Below are positions 32,977 through 41,538 of a DNA stretch of 64,000 nt, in pieces. This DNA comes from Actinomycetales bacterium. GTDB lineage: Bacteria > Actinomycetota > Actinomycetes > Actinomycetales > Kineosporiaceae. The position numbers were made by a program, and so were the translations under genes. The notes beneath the pieces were generated by a model. It made no database searches and had not been told where the DNA came from. It saw nothing but the letters and a program-made list of their open reading frames with translations. Within the stretch, counting starts at the first letter, position 1; each line of letters begins with the position of its first letter. The stretch lies in the NCBI GenBank assembly GCA_012719445.1, contig JAAYAH010000037.1, forward strand, positions 62,001-126,000, in the 5' to 3' direction.

Positions 32977-33930
32977 GTGGACGAGATCCAGGGCGGTGTC
33001 TCCGGGGGCGGCGCGCAGGAGGCGGCGCAGGAGGCGTGGAGCGACCTCGCCCGCCCGCCGCTGCGGGTGCAGGAGCTCCGGAGGGCGCTGGTCGAGGGAC
33101 CCGCTCCGGCCTGGCGGGCTCTCGACGTCCTCGCCAGCACAGGGTCGACGAACGCGGACCTCGCGGAGCGGGCCCGGAACGGCGAGCCGGAGGGACTGGT
33201 GGTGCTGGCGGACCACCAGCACGCCGGGCGCGGTCGGCTGACCCGTTCCTGGGAGGCGCCGCCCCGCGCGTCGCTGGCGTGCTCGGTCCTGCTGCGTCCC
33301 GGGACCGTCGGAGCCGACGGCGCCCCCGCGGTCGACCCGAGGCACTGGTCCTGGCTGAGCATGATCGGTGGTCTGGCCGTGGTGGACGCGCTCACCCGGG
33401 TCTGCGGTCTGCCCGCGAGGCTCAAGTGGCCCAACGACGTACTGGTGCCGGGGCCGGGCTCGGTCGGGGCCGACGACCCGGCGACGGACCACCTCAAGGT
33501 CTGCGGGGTCCTCGCGGAGGTCGTGCCCGGCGGTGCCGTGGTCCTCGGCACGGGGATCAACGTCACCCAGGACGGCGCCGAACTGCCGGTCCCCGGTGCG
33601 ACCTCGCTGTGGATGGCCGGCGCCGCGGCCACCGACCGGAGCACCGTGGCCAAGGCGTACCTGCGTGCCCTGTCCTCCCGGTACCGCGACTGGCGGCGGG
33701 CGGAGGGCGACCCGCTACGGTCCGGGGTTGCGGCCGCCTACCGGGAGGCGTGCCGGACGATCGGCAGGCAGGTACGGGTGCATCTGCCAGGGGAGCAGGT
33801 CCTCGAGGGCGTCGCGGAGGAGGTGGACGCCGAGGGCCGGCTCGTCGTCCGCGATCCCGCGGGCGGGCTGACGGCGCTGGCCGCCGGGGACGTGGTACAC
33901 GTCAGGGCACCCGATCACGGATTCGGCTGA
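32977..33930 (+). CDS. birA: Biotin--[acetyl-CoA-carboxylase] ligase
   Basis: A 317-residue biotin protein ligase, which makes biotinyl-AMP and transfers biotin to acyl-CoA carboxylase carrier domains. It has no N-terminal helix-turn-helix, so it is a class I ligase without repressor function. Catalytic motifs: STGSTNADL, HQHAGRGRLTRSWEAP (biotinyl-AMP loop), LKWPNDVLV and LGTGINVTQ. The C-terminal SH3-like cap is at about 265-310. TAGGCT at 32965-32970 lies 6 nt before the GTG at 32977, so I prefer this over the GTG at 32971. Upstream neighbours are unrelated; the PH-domain gene follows by 31 bp, as in mycobacteria. Confidence 0.92.
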   Translation: MDEIQGGVSGGGAQEAAQEAWSDLARPPLRVQELRRALVEGPAPAWRALDVLASTGSTNADLAERARNGEPEGLVVLADHQHAGRGRLTRSWEAPPRASLACSVLLRPGTVGADGAPAVDPRHWSWLSMIGGLAVVDALTRVCGLPARLKWPNDVLVPGPGSVGADDPATDHLKVCGVLAEVVPGGAVVLGTGINVTQDGAELPVPGATSLWMAGAAATDRSTVAKAYLRALSSRYRDWRRAEGDPLRSGVAAAYREACRTIGRQVRVHLPGEQVLEGVAEEVDAEGRLVVRDPAGGLTALAAGDVVHVRAPDHGFG

Positions 33931-33961
33931 CCCGAGACCCTGAGGAAGGGATGATCGGCGC

Positions 33962-34537
33962 ATGGCTTTCCCCCAGCGCATCCTCGGCGACGACGAGAAG
34001 CTCGTCATGGTGCTGAGGCAACACGTCAAGATCCTGGCCGGTCCGTTCGCCCTGCTGGTCGTCCTGGCGGCGTTCACCACGGTCCTGATCGGGGCGGTAC
34101 GGGGCCGCACCGGCGAGACCGTGCTGACCGTGGTGATCCTCGTGGCCGCTGGAGGAGTGCTCCTCCGCTGGGTGCTGTGGCCGTTCCTGGTCTGGTGGAA
34201 CGACGTCTTCGTCATCACCAACGAGCGGTTGATCACCCGGAAGGGCGTGCTCAACCGCGAGGGCCGGGACATCCCGCTGGTGCGGATCAACGACATCGCG
34301 TTCACGCACAGCCTGTGGGACCGGATCCTCGGCTGCGGGACCCTCGTCGTGGAGTCGGCGGGGGAGCGCGGTCAGGTCACCTTCACCGACGTGCCGAGGG
34401 TGGAGCGGGTCCAGCGGATCCTCTTCGAGCTCTGCGACGACCTCCGGACGCCGGACGCGGGGACCCGCGGGCCGGGGCACGAGGCGGTCGAGGCGCCAGA
34501 GGGGCACGAGGGGCACGAGGACCGCTCCACCCGGTGA
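33962..34537 (+). CDS. PH domain-containing membrane protein
   Basis: A 191-residue membrane protein of the YdbS/bPH_2 type. After a polar N-terminus (FPQRILGDDEKLVMVLRQH) come two TM segments (ILAGPFALLVVLAAFTTVLI and VLTVVILVAAGGVLLRWVL). A PH-like beta domain follows (VFVITNERLITRKGVLNREG, DIPLVRINDIAFTHSLWDRILG). The C-terminal tail is acidic with His-Glu repeats (APEGHEGHED), encoded by a short tandem repeat. Its position right after birA is conserved among related actinobacteria as far as I recall. Function unknown; a role in the envelope is inferred. Confidence 0.82.
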   Translation: MAFPQRILGDDEKLVMVLRQHVKILAGPFALLVVLAAFTTVLIGAVRGRTGETVLTVVILVAAGGVLLRWVLWPFLVWWNDVFVITNERLITRKGVLNREGRDIPLVRINDIAFTHSLWDRILGCGTLVVESAGERGQVTFTDVPRVERVQRILFELCDDLRTPDAGTRGPGHEAVEAPEGHEGHEDRSTR

Positions 34538-34594
34538 GGTGACGGCCTGCTCCGGTGCGGGCCGGGACGGCGGGCCGGGGCGTAGGGTGCCGCT

Positions 34595-34849
34595 GTGGCC
34601 GACGCACCCGTACCCCCCACCGCGATTGAGATGATCCGCGAGGTCTACACCAATCGCGACATCCTCCCCGAGGAGCTCGCGGCCTGGGCGTTCTTCGTCT
34701 CCGGCGTCGTCATGTTCGCCGCGGTCCAGCAGGAGCTCCTCGGGCTCCTGATGATGGTGGTCGGCGGTGCCCTGACGTACCACGCACACCGCCGTGCCTT
34801 CTTCCGCTACGTCGAGCGCAGCCAGGAAGAGGATGGCAGGCGATCCTGA
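34595..34849 (+). CDS. Small two-TM membrane protein
   Basis: An 84-residue protein with a polar N-terminus (VADAPVPPTAIEMIREVYTN), two hydrophobic segments (ELAAWAFFVSGVVMFAAV and ELLGLLMMVVGGALTYHA) and a basic, charged C-terminus (HRRAFFRYVERSQEEDG). No family recognised. TAGGGT at 34583-34588 lies 6 nt before the GTG, good support for the start and for a leaderless mRNA. Its last 17 bp overlap the start of the YdeI-like gene. Confidence 0.68.
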   Translation: MADAPVPPTAIEMIREVYTNRDILPEELAAWAFFVSGVVMFAAVQQELLGLLMMVVGGALTYHAHRRAFFRYVERSQEEDGRRS

Positions 34850-35558
34850 CCACGGCCCGGCCGCGTCCGGCCGCCCTGACCCGACCCCTGCCGGTCGGCA
34901 CGGGGCCGGTCGGCTCGGGTCCGGCCGGGTCGGGTCCGGCCGGGTCGGCGGCCTGCCGGACGACGGGTTGCCCGTCCTCACGTTCGGGTCCGCGGCGGAG
35001 TTCCGGACCTGGTTGGAGGCCCGGCACGCCGTCGCGGACGGGCTCTGGCTGAAGATCGCCAAGAAGGGCGGCCCGGCCGAGTCGGTCTCCGCGTCGGACG
35101 CCCTCGACCTCGCGCTGTGCCACGGCTGGATCGACGGCCTGCGGAACGCGCTCGACGAGACCCACTGGCTCCTCCGGTTCACCCCCCGCCGACCGCGCAG
35201 CACCTGGTCCCAGGTCAACTGTGAGCGGGTCGTCGCCCTGACCCGACAGGGGCGGATGCACCCGGCCGGGCTGCGGGAGGTGGAGCGGGCCAAGGCCGAC
35301 GGACGGTGGGAGGCCGCCTACCAGAGGCACGAGGGCCTCGTCCCGGACGACCTCGCGGCGGCCCTGGCCGCGAACGAGGCGGCCGGAGGCTTCTTCGCGT
35401 CGCTCGGTGCCACCGACCGGCGGGCGATCCTCAACCACATCCGCGACGCCAAACGCCAGCAGACGCGGACCCGGCGCATCGAGGAGTGCGTCGCCCTGCT
35501 CGCCTCCGGCCACACCCTGCGGTCCCGCCCCGGTAGCCGCTCCGGCCCGCGGCGCTGA
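34833..35558 (+). CDS. YdeI/OmpD-associated family protein
   Basis: A 241-residue protein of the YdeI (bacteriocin-protection-like) family. The core runs from FGSAAEFRTWLEARH through GLWLKIAKKG, LALCHGWIDGLRNALDETHWLLRFTPRRPRS (key block CHGWIDG) to NHIRDAKRQQTRTRRIEE. The N-terminal 40 residues carry a Gly/Ser/Arg repeat (GRLGSGRVGSGRVGG) from a short tandem DNA repeat. Family members are linked to resistance against cationic peptides, but the mechanism is unknown. The ATG at 34833 overlaps the end of the previous gene; a GTG at 34794 is a longer alternative. Confidence 0.82.
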   Translation: MAGDPDHGPAASGRPDPTPAGRHGAGRLGSGRVGSGRVGGLPDDGLPVLTFGSAAEFRTWLEARHAVADGLWLKIAKKGGPAESVSASDALDLALCHGWIDGLRNALDETHWLLRFTPRRPRSTWSQVNCERVVALTRQGRMHPAGLREVERAKADGRWEAAYQRHEGLVPDDLAAALAANEAAGGFFASLGATDRRAILNHIRDAKRQQTRTRRIEECVALLASGHTLRSRPGSRSGPRR

Positions 35559-35584
35559 GTACCGCTACCCGGGGACCGGTACTC
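35557..35584. terminator. Weak hairpin after the YdeI-like gene
   Basis: 8-bp stem GAGTACCG/CGGTACTC with a 12-nt loop, immediately downstream of the YdeI-like stop codon. A possible terminator. Confidence 0.45.
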
Positions 35585-35654
35585 GGCCGCCGGTCCGGGA
35601 GCTGGGTAGTCCTGCCCTCCACCCCGGCCACCGCGGACCGGGACCCTGACGGGC

Positions 35655-38600
35655 ATGGCCACCGGACCCAGGTTCGTCGACAGGTACCTGCTCGTCGACG
35701 CCGGCCGCTGTCCGTCCTGCGCGACACCGCTCCCCTCGTCCGCCTGCCCTCGGTGCGGGCTGGACCTGTCGGGGGAGCAGGGGCAGCGGTTGTGGGAGGT
35801 GTCCCGCCGGGTCGCGGCCATGATCGACGAGCGGGACGCGCTCCTCGCCGTGCTGCCCAGGCGAAACGCTCCACGGGACGTCGCCCGGAGCCGGCGACAG
35901 GGCGTACCCGGGGCCGTTCCGGGCTCGACGGACGGTGTCGCTCCCGCGGCCGGGGCTCCCCGGCCGGAGCACCGGGGCGTCCCCGCGGCGGCCGTCCCCG
36001 CCACCGGGCACGGGGTCACGCCGGGGCAGAGGGTCCCGCCGGGGCAGGGGGTCCCGCCGGGGCAGGGGGCTCAGCCAGGGCACGGGGTTCCGTCCGGCGC
36101 CGCGCGGACCGTGCCGGCGGTCCAGGGGACCCTGCTCGGGCTCGGCGCACTGCTGCTCTCGGTGGCGGCCGTCGTGTTCCTCGCCTACTCGTGGTCCCGG
36201 CTCGGGCTGGCCGGCCGGGCCTCGGTCGTCGCAGGGCTCACCGCCGCGGTGCTGGTGACGGCGGCCCGGCTCCGCCCCCGGCTGCCCGGCACGGCGGAGG
36301 CGCTGGGTGCGGTCGCGGTCGTGCTGCTGCTCGCCGACTCCGGGGCGGCGCGCGCCACCGGGCTCGGTGGGCTGGACGACCTCCCCCTCCTCGACCACCT
36401 CGCGCTCACCTGCGCCGTGGTGGGTCTCGTCCTTGGCGCGGCGGCGATCGGTCGGCTGCGGGCCTGGTCCCTCGGCGCCGTGCTGCTCGGTCCCGCGGCG
36501 GCGGTGCTCGCCGGAGCCGCGGCGGCCTGTCACACCCATCGGGCACGGGATCTCGTGCTCGGACTGCTCGCGGCCGCCGCCGTGACGGGCACGCGCCGGA
36601 TCCTGCCTCGTGGGCTGGTCGCGGAGCGGGTCGTGCTCACCGTGCTCGGCGGCCTCGCGCTGGCCGCCTGCCTGCCCACCTCGCTGGCGGTCTCCGTCGG
36701 CGGGGCCCACGGTCAGGCCACCCTCCTGCTGCTCGCCGCGGCGGGCGTCTCCGTCATCCAGGCGGCCGTCGACGGCAGCCGCGGCATGGCGGGTCCCGCG
36801 GATCGAGAGGAGTCGACGGGTGCGCCGGAGCCGGCGGACATCGGCGCAGCGACCTGGTGGGCGCTGGCCGGTGCGCTCGCCGGGACCGCCGCGGTGACGG
36901 CCGGGGTGTCCCTGGTCGACGGGACCTCCGCCCCGGCGATCTGGGCCATCGCGGCCTGTCCGGCCCTGGTCTCGCTGGTGGTGCTGCTCGCCCACCGGCT
37001 GACCACCCGGGCTGCAGCCGCGGTGACCCCGTCGGTGCCGACACCGGCCACCGCCGCCAGGACGGCTCCGCCCCCCGTCAACACCGCCGCCCGGGGATTC
37101 GTCGTGGCCGCGGCTCTGGTCTGGGCACTCACCGTCGTGCCGGCCGTCGTGCTCGCCGCCGTCGGCCTGGTCCGGGTCCTCACGACGGCGGTGCCCCTGT
37201 GGCGGCACGATCCGGGAGCGTCCCTCGCCGCGGCGGGCGGGGCAGCGGACCCGCTGCGGGCCGGGGCGGTCACGACCTGGCAGGTGCTCGTCGTCACGGC
37301 ACTGCTCACGGCGGCGGCAGCCACCGCGCTCGCCGTCCGTCGCGGCAGCGCCGGCCCGACCGGAGCGGGTGCCGGCGTCGTCGCCACGGCCGCGGTGGGC
37401 TGCCTCGTCCTGCTGCTGCCGCTCGGCCCGGCGCTGCCCCTGGCCGCGGTCGTGGTCGGGCTGACCCTCGGCTCCGCGGTCAGCGCCACGGTCCTCGTCC
37501 TGTCCCGGCGCCGGATCGCCTCCGGCAGGGGGGCCGCCGCCCGGCACGGGGCGGGCGGCGGCCTCGTCACCGGATGGGCCGCCGGTGGCCTGGCGGTCGC
37601 CGTCGCCTGGGGCGTCGAGCCGCTGAGCGTCCCGGTCACCCTGCTCGGCGCGGGGGCGTTGCTGTTCGCCCGACGGGGGGCGCGGCTGCCCGGCACCCGG
37701 GTGCTGCTCGTGCTCGGTGCCACGGGGGCGGCGCTGATCGCGGCGGGGGCCGCCGCGGGACCCGCCGGGTGGAGACCGGCCGACGGGGTCGTGCTCGCCG
37801 GTCTCGCCGGGGCCGTGTCCGTCGCCGCGGTGCTGGCCGTCCCGGGACCGGGCCGGTGGCGGCCCTCGGCGTGGACCTGGTCGGCCGAGGAACGCCTGGT
37901 CGCCGCGGTGACCTCGGCCGTGGCCCTGGTCGGCGCGCTGGCGGCGACCGCGGTGCTGGGTGCCGCCGCCGGGGGGCAGGCGGCCAGGCCCCGGCTGCTC
38001 GTCCTGCTGCCCGCCGCCTGCGTCGCGGCGCTCGTCGTCGCGGTCGTGGCCCCGCGGACGCTCGGCCGGTCCGGGGGCGGGGACGCCGGGCTGTCCGTCG
38101 CCGCGCTGGCGGCCGGGGTGCTGCCGGTCACCACGGCGGCGCTGGCGGCGGTACTGGTGGGCGAGGTGGCCCCGGGGGTCGCGGTCTGCCTCCCCGCGGC
38201 CGGGGTGGTTGCGGCGACGGGCCTGCTGCTCGCCGTCGCGGTGTCCCTCGGGCTGGACGGGAGCCGTCGCCCGGCGGTCGAGGGGGGAGCCGCCGTCGCG
38301 GGGTTCGCCTCCCTCGTCGGTGTGCCGGACGCCGACCGTTCCTGGATCGTGTTCCTCCTGCTCGGAGTCGGTGCCGCCGCTGTCGCCCTCGCGCCGGACC
38401 GGCGGCCGGTCGGCTGGGTGGCCTGGCTGCTGCTCACCTCCTCGACGTGGATCCGGCTCGCCCTCGACGACGTCGCCGTCGTCGAGGCGTACACGGTTCC
38501 ACCGGCCGTGGCCCTGTTGGCGGTCGCGGTCCTGCGCCTGCGTCGGACGGCCCGCTCCACGACCCCCGGTTCCGGCGACGCCGGAACCGACACGTGGTCG

Positions 38601-39752
38601 GGGTGGCGGGTCCTCCTGCCCGGCACCGGCCTTGCCCTGGTCCCGAGCGTCGTGGCGTCAGCGGGCGGAGGGGACCCGCGACCCGCGGCGCTCGTCGGGC
38701 TGGGGATCGGGTCGGTGGTGGTGGCCGCGACGGTTCCGAGGTCGTGGCCTCGGGCCTACCTGTTGCTGGTGGGTTCGGCAGCCGCGGTGGGGGCCGCGGC
38801 GGCGCAGGTGCTGTCCGCGCTGGCCCGGGGGACGGGATCTCCCGGGTCGGCGCGGATCGGGATCTCTCCCCGCGATGTCGAGCTGTGGACACTGCCGGCG
38901 GCCGCGGTGCTCCTGGGGGCGGCTCTCGTCGCGGTGCGCATCGGGCGGCAGTTCCGGTCCCTCCCGGCTCCGGTGCTCCCCGCTCTGCTCGTCGCCGGGG
39001 TGCCGACCCTGGTGGTGTCGGCATGGGACGGCGGTGCCCGGTCGTCCGGCCGCGCCGCCGGGCTCCTCGCCGGTGCGGTGGTGGTCGCCCTGCTCGCCGG
39101 CTCGCCCTGGGCCGTGGGGGTCCGCTCCGCCTCCGGATCGCCCGGGACGGCCGGGCGCGTCGGGACACCCCGGGGTCTCCGCCTCTCCGCGGTGTTCGGG
39201 GCAGCCGGTCCGGGCGTCGGCGGGTCGGGGCCGGCACCGGGGCTCCCGGTGACGGCGGTGGTGGCGATGACGTTGGCGGGTGGTGCGGCGCTGCTCGGGC
39301 TCGGCGGAGGCGTCGGGCCGGCGGAGGCGTGGACCGCACCGGTGGGCGTCGGGCTGCTCGTGCTCGGCTGGCGGGGCCTGCGGCGGAACCCGCACCGGAC
39401 CTCCTGGCACGGGCTCGCCCCCGGGCTCGGCGTCCTCCTGCTCCCGAGCCTGCTGCTGGCCCTGATCGGGGACGACACCCCGCGGGCCGTCGGCCTCGTG
39501 GTGGTGGCGGTGGGCGTGCTCTGGGCAGGGGCCGCGACCCGGATGCAGGCCCCTGTCGTCCTCGGTGCCGGTGTGCTCGGGGTCCACGCGGTGCACCTGC
39601 TGGGGCCGGCCGTGGCCGGGGCCGTCGACGCCGTGCCCCGCTGGGTCGTGCTGGCGCTGGCCGGTGTCCTGCTGCTGGTGCTGGGGGCGACCTACGAGCG
39701 GCGGCTACGCGACCTTCACGCGGTACGTCTGCGGTTCGCCGCCCTGCGTTGA
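35655..39752 (+). CDS. Very large multi-spanning membrane protein with N-terminal zinc ribbon (SCO7613-like)
   Basis: A 1365-residue protein. The N-terminus has a zinc ribbon with Cys19, Cys22, Cys31 and Cys34 (CPSC...CPRC). A linker follows with the iterated peptide PPGQGVPPGQGAQPGHG (residues 120-142). From about 155 to the end there are several dozen Ala/Leu/Val-rich hydrophobic segments with short polar loops, typical of the SCO7613 C-terminal-domain membrane proteins of actinomycetes. No catalytic motif is visible and the role is unknown. GACCCT at 35642-35647 is 7 nt before the ATG. Its 3' end overlaps the convergent GtrA gene by 37 bp. The base composition is extreme even for this genome. 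Confidence 0.8.
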   Translation: MATGPRFVDRYLLVDAGRCPSCATPLPSSACPRCGLDLSGEQGQRLWEVSRRVAAMIDERDALLAVLPRRNAPRDVARSRRQGVPGAVPGSTDGVAPAAGAPRPEHRGVPAAAVPATGHGVTPGQRVPPGQGVPPGQGAQPGHGVPSGAARTVPAVQGTLLGLGALLLSVAAVVFLAYSWSRLGLAGRASVVAGLTAAVLVTAARLRPRLPGTAEALGAVAVVLLLADSGAARATGLGGLDDLPLLDHLALTCAVVGLVLGAAAIGRLRAWSLGAVLLGPAAAVLAGAAAACHTHRARDLVLGLLAAAAVTGTRRILPRGLVAERVVLTVLGGLALAACLPTSLAVSVGGAHGQATLLLLAAAGVSVIQAAVDGSRGMAGPADREESTGAPEPADIGAATWWALAGALAGTAAVTAGVSLVDGTSAPAIWAIAACPALVSLVVLLAHRLTTRAAAAVTPSVPTPATAARTAPPPVNTAARGFVVAAALVWALTVVPAVVLAAVGLVRVLTTAVPLWRHDPGASLAAAGGAADPLRAGAVTTWQVLVVTALLTAAAATALAVRRGSAGPTGAGAGVVATAAVGCLVLLLPLGPALPLAAVVVGLTLGSAVSATVLVLSRRRIASGRGAAARHGAGGGLVTGWAAGGLAVAVAWGVEPLSVPVTLLGAGALLFARRGARLPGTRVLLVLGATGAALIAAGAAAGPAGWRPADGVVLAGLAGAVSVAAVLAVPGPGRWRPSAWTWSAEERLVAAVTSAVALVGALAATAVLGAAAGGQAARPRLLVLLPAACVAALVVAVVAPRTLGRSGGGDAGLSVAALAAGVLPVTTAALAAVLVGEVAPGVAVCLPAAGVVAATGLLLAVAVSLGLDGSRRPAVEGGAAVAGFASLVGVPDADRSWIVFLLLGVGAAAVALAPDRRPVGWVAWLLLTSSTWIRLALDDVAVVEAYTVPPAVALLAVAVLRLRRTARSTTPGSGDAGTDTWSGWRVLLPGTGLALVPSVVASAGGGDPRPAALVGLGIGSVVVAATVPRSWPRAYLLLVGSAAAVGAAAAQVLSALARGTGSPGSARIGISPRDVELWTLPAAAVLLGAALVAVRIGRQFRSLPAPVLPALLVAGVPTLVVSAWDGGARSSGRAAGLLAGAVVVALLAGSPWAVGVRSASGSPGTAGRVGTPRGLRLSAVFGAAGPGVGGSGPAPGLPVTAVVAMTLAGGAALLGLGGGVGPAEAWTAPVGVGLLVLGWRGLRRNPHRTSWHGLAPGLGVLLLPSLLLALIGDDTPRAVGLVVVAVGVLWAGAATRMQAPVVLGAGVLGVHAVHLLGPAVAGAVDAVPRWVVLALAGVLLLVLGATYERRLRDLHAVRLRFAALR

Positions 39753-40417
39753 ACCCCGTTCGCGGTGCCGTTGGTCGGCACCCGGACGGTACCCGTGCCG
39801 TTCGCGGCGACCGCGCTGGTGTCGGTGACCGGAACCGGGTGCAGGGTCACGGCGTCCAGCCCGGCCGCGAGGGTGCCGGGCTCCGCCACGGCGACGGGGG
39901 ACGTCGCCTCCGGGGAGGCCGCGGGAGCCGGGACGGCGGGCTTGGCCCGCAGGTCGGTGAAGACGAAGGTCCGATAGGCCCAGAACCGGAAGATGGTGCC
40001 GAGGCCGAGCCCGATGACATTGCCGGAGATGTTGTCGGCGAGTGCGGAGTCGAGCCCGAGGACGTAGTGCGAGAAACCGATGCAGCCGGCGGAGATGAGC
40101 AGGCCGCCGACGTTCATGACGGCGAACAGGACGAACTCCTGGCGCATGGCCGCCTTGCGGCGATGCCGGAACGTCCAGTACCGGTTGCCGAGCCAGGCCA
40201 CGACCGTCGCGACACCGACGGACACGACCTTCGCCATGAGCGGCTTGTGCTCCAGCGGCGCCTCGGTCAGCGGCCACCACCCGGTGCGCAGGAGGTTGTA
40301 GACGTAGACATCGACGACATACGCCACAGCGCCCACCGCACCGAACTTGACGATCTCGCGGTAGACGACGTCGACGGCCGCCCGGATCCGGGTGATGAGC
40401 CCGACGGCGGCGCTCAC
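39716..40417 (-). CDS. GtrA family membrane protein
   Basis: A 233-residue protein with the GtrA fold of four TM segments: FGAVGAVAYVVDVYVYNLL (about 28-46), PLMAKVVSVGVATVVAWLGNRYWTFRHRR as segment two with the typical NRYWTF motif, FVLFAVMNVGGLLISAGCI, and NVIGLGLGTIFRFWAYRTFVF. GtrA proteins flip or support transfer of polyprenyl-linked sugars in envelope polysaccharide modification. The C-terminal 70 residues are a disordered Ala/Pro/Thr/Val tail. GAGG sits 6 nt before the GTG. In mycobacteria a GtrA protein lies next to purK-purE, and here it lies next to purE. Confidence 0.9.
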   Translation of the reverse strand: MSAAVGLITRIRAAVDVVYREIVKFGAVGAVAYVVDVYVYNLLRTGWWPLTEAPLEHKPLMAKVVSVGVATVVAWLGNRYWTFRHRRKAAMRQEFVLFAVMNVGGLLISAGCIGFSHYVLGLDSALADNISGNVIGLGLGTIFRFWAYRTFVFTDLRAKPAVPAPAASPEATSPVAVAEPGTLAAGLDAVTLHPVPVTDTSAVAANGTGTVRVPTNGTANGVQRRAANRRRTA

Positions 40418-40883
40418 GTGTTCCTCACGCCCGGCAGGTTACTCGCCCAACGTGTACACGAATAGGGAGCTGTGGGGCTGAACATGGGGCCTTACTGGGC
40501 ATATCACCCACTGTTCGTGCGGAATTCATCACCTTCTGTGTCCATGATTACTGGGCGTTCCGTCGCCCGCACGCCGTGCTGAGGAGCTCACCGCGATCCC
40601 GGGTGGGAGCTGCTCCGCGGGCGGAGGTGACGGCACCCGCGTTACGGTGTGAGGGCCCTCCCGCCCTCCGTCCCCGGGACCGCCGTGGGTCGGCCAGGCA
40701 GCGGGTTCAGCGGGGCAACGGCTCCTGACAGGGCGAAGGTCCGGAGGGGCGACGGGCCCTGACAGGGCACGAGTTCAGGCCAGGCACGGATTCAGACAGG
40801 GCACGGATTCAGACAGGGCACGAGTTCAGACAGGGCACCGCGTCGTCGTGGGACGGGCGGTCCGGGTCGCAGGGATGGTGGGC
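40418..40883. other. 466-bp spacer between GtrA and purE; purK not present
   Basis: No gene found. The part near GtrA (40480-40565) is the least GC-rich DNA in the area and probably holds the GtrA promoter. The part next to purE is a 17-bp tandem repeat. Related genomes usually carry purK at this place; no remnant of it could be recognised. Confidence 0.55.
40761..40838. repeat. 17-bp tandem repeat before purE
   Basis: About 4.5 copies of a 17-bp unit (GACAGGGCACGAGTTCA with variants GGATTCA) at 40761, 40778, 40795, 40812 and 40829. It ends 45 bp before the purE start, in a position to affect its promoter. Confidence 0.82.
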
Positions 40884-41420
40884 ATGCCGGAACAGCCGCT
40901 CGTCGGCGTCCTCATGGGGTCCGACTCCGATTGGCCGATCATGGAGGAGGCGGCGAAGGTCCTCGACGACTTCGACGTCGCCTACGAGGCCGAGGTGCTC
41001 TCGGCCCACCGGATGCCCCGCCAGACGGTGGCCTATGCCGAGGGCGCGCACGAGCGCGGGATCCGGGTGATCATCGCCGGTGCGGGGGGAGCCGCCCACC
41101 TGCCGGGGGTCGTGGCCGCGCTGACCCCGCTCCCGGTCATCGGTGTCCCGGTGCCGCTGCGGTACCTGGACGGGATGGACTCGCTGCTGTCCATGGTCCA
41201 GATGCCGGCCGGGATCCCGGTGGCGACGGTGTCGGTGGCCGGCGCGCGCAACGCCGGCCTGCTCGCCGTCCGGATCCTGGGCGCAGGCTCGGGGGAGCAG
41301 GCCGACCGGCTCCGCGCGGCGATGCTCGGCTACGCCGACCGGCTCCGCGAGGAGGCGACGGCCAAGGGCGAGCGGCTGCGGGCACGGCGTTCCGCAGGGG
41401 CCGGCTTCACGGTCTCCTGA
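40884..41420 (+). CDS. purE: N5-carboxyaminoimidazole ribonucleotide mutase
   Basis: A 178-residue class I PurE, which converts N5-CAIR to CAIR in purine synthesis. Signature blocks: [49 protein letters not shown], and [21 protein letters not shown] (in pieces: [16 protein letters not shown]). The C-terminal 25 residues extend beyond the usual fold. I start at ATG 40884; ATGs at 40875 and 40848 are possible. Class I PurE needs N5-CAIR made by PurK, and purK is not adjacent, so it must lie elsewhere if this enzyme works in the usual pathway. Its stop codon lies in a 15-bp unit that is iterated downstream. Confidence 0.93.
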   Translation: MPEQPLVGVLMGSDSDWPIMEEAAKVLDDFDVAYEAEVLSAHRMPRQTVAYAEGAHERGIRVIIAGAGGAAHLPGVVAALTPLPVIGVPVPLRYLDGMDSLLSMVQMPAGIPVATVSVAGARNAGLLAVRILGAGSGEQADRLRAAMLGYADRLREEATAKGERLRARRSAGAGFTVS

Positions 41421-41505
41421 CCCGATCCCCGGTCTCCCGACCGACGGTCTCCTGACCGACGGTCTCCTGACCGACGGTCTCCTGACCGACGGTCTCCCGA
41501 CCCGG
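41411..41505. repeat. 15-bp tandem repeat copied from the purE end
   Basis: The end of purE (GGTCTCCTGA at 41411-41420, including the stop codon) is followed by repeated units GGTCTCCTGACCGAC (perfect at 41446, 41461 and 41476) with variants on both sides. The repeat fills most of the gap to the convergent LCP gene. Confidence 0.82.
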
Positions 41506-41538
41506 TCGACGGTCTCCCGGTCGACGACCGCAGCCCGG

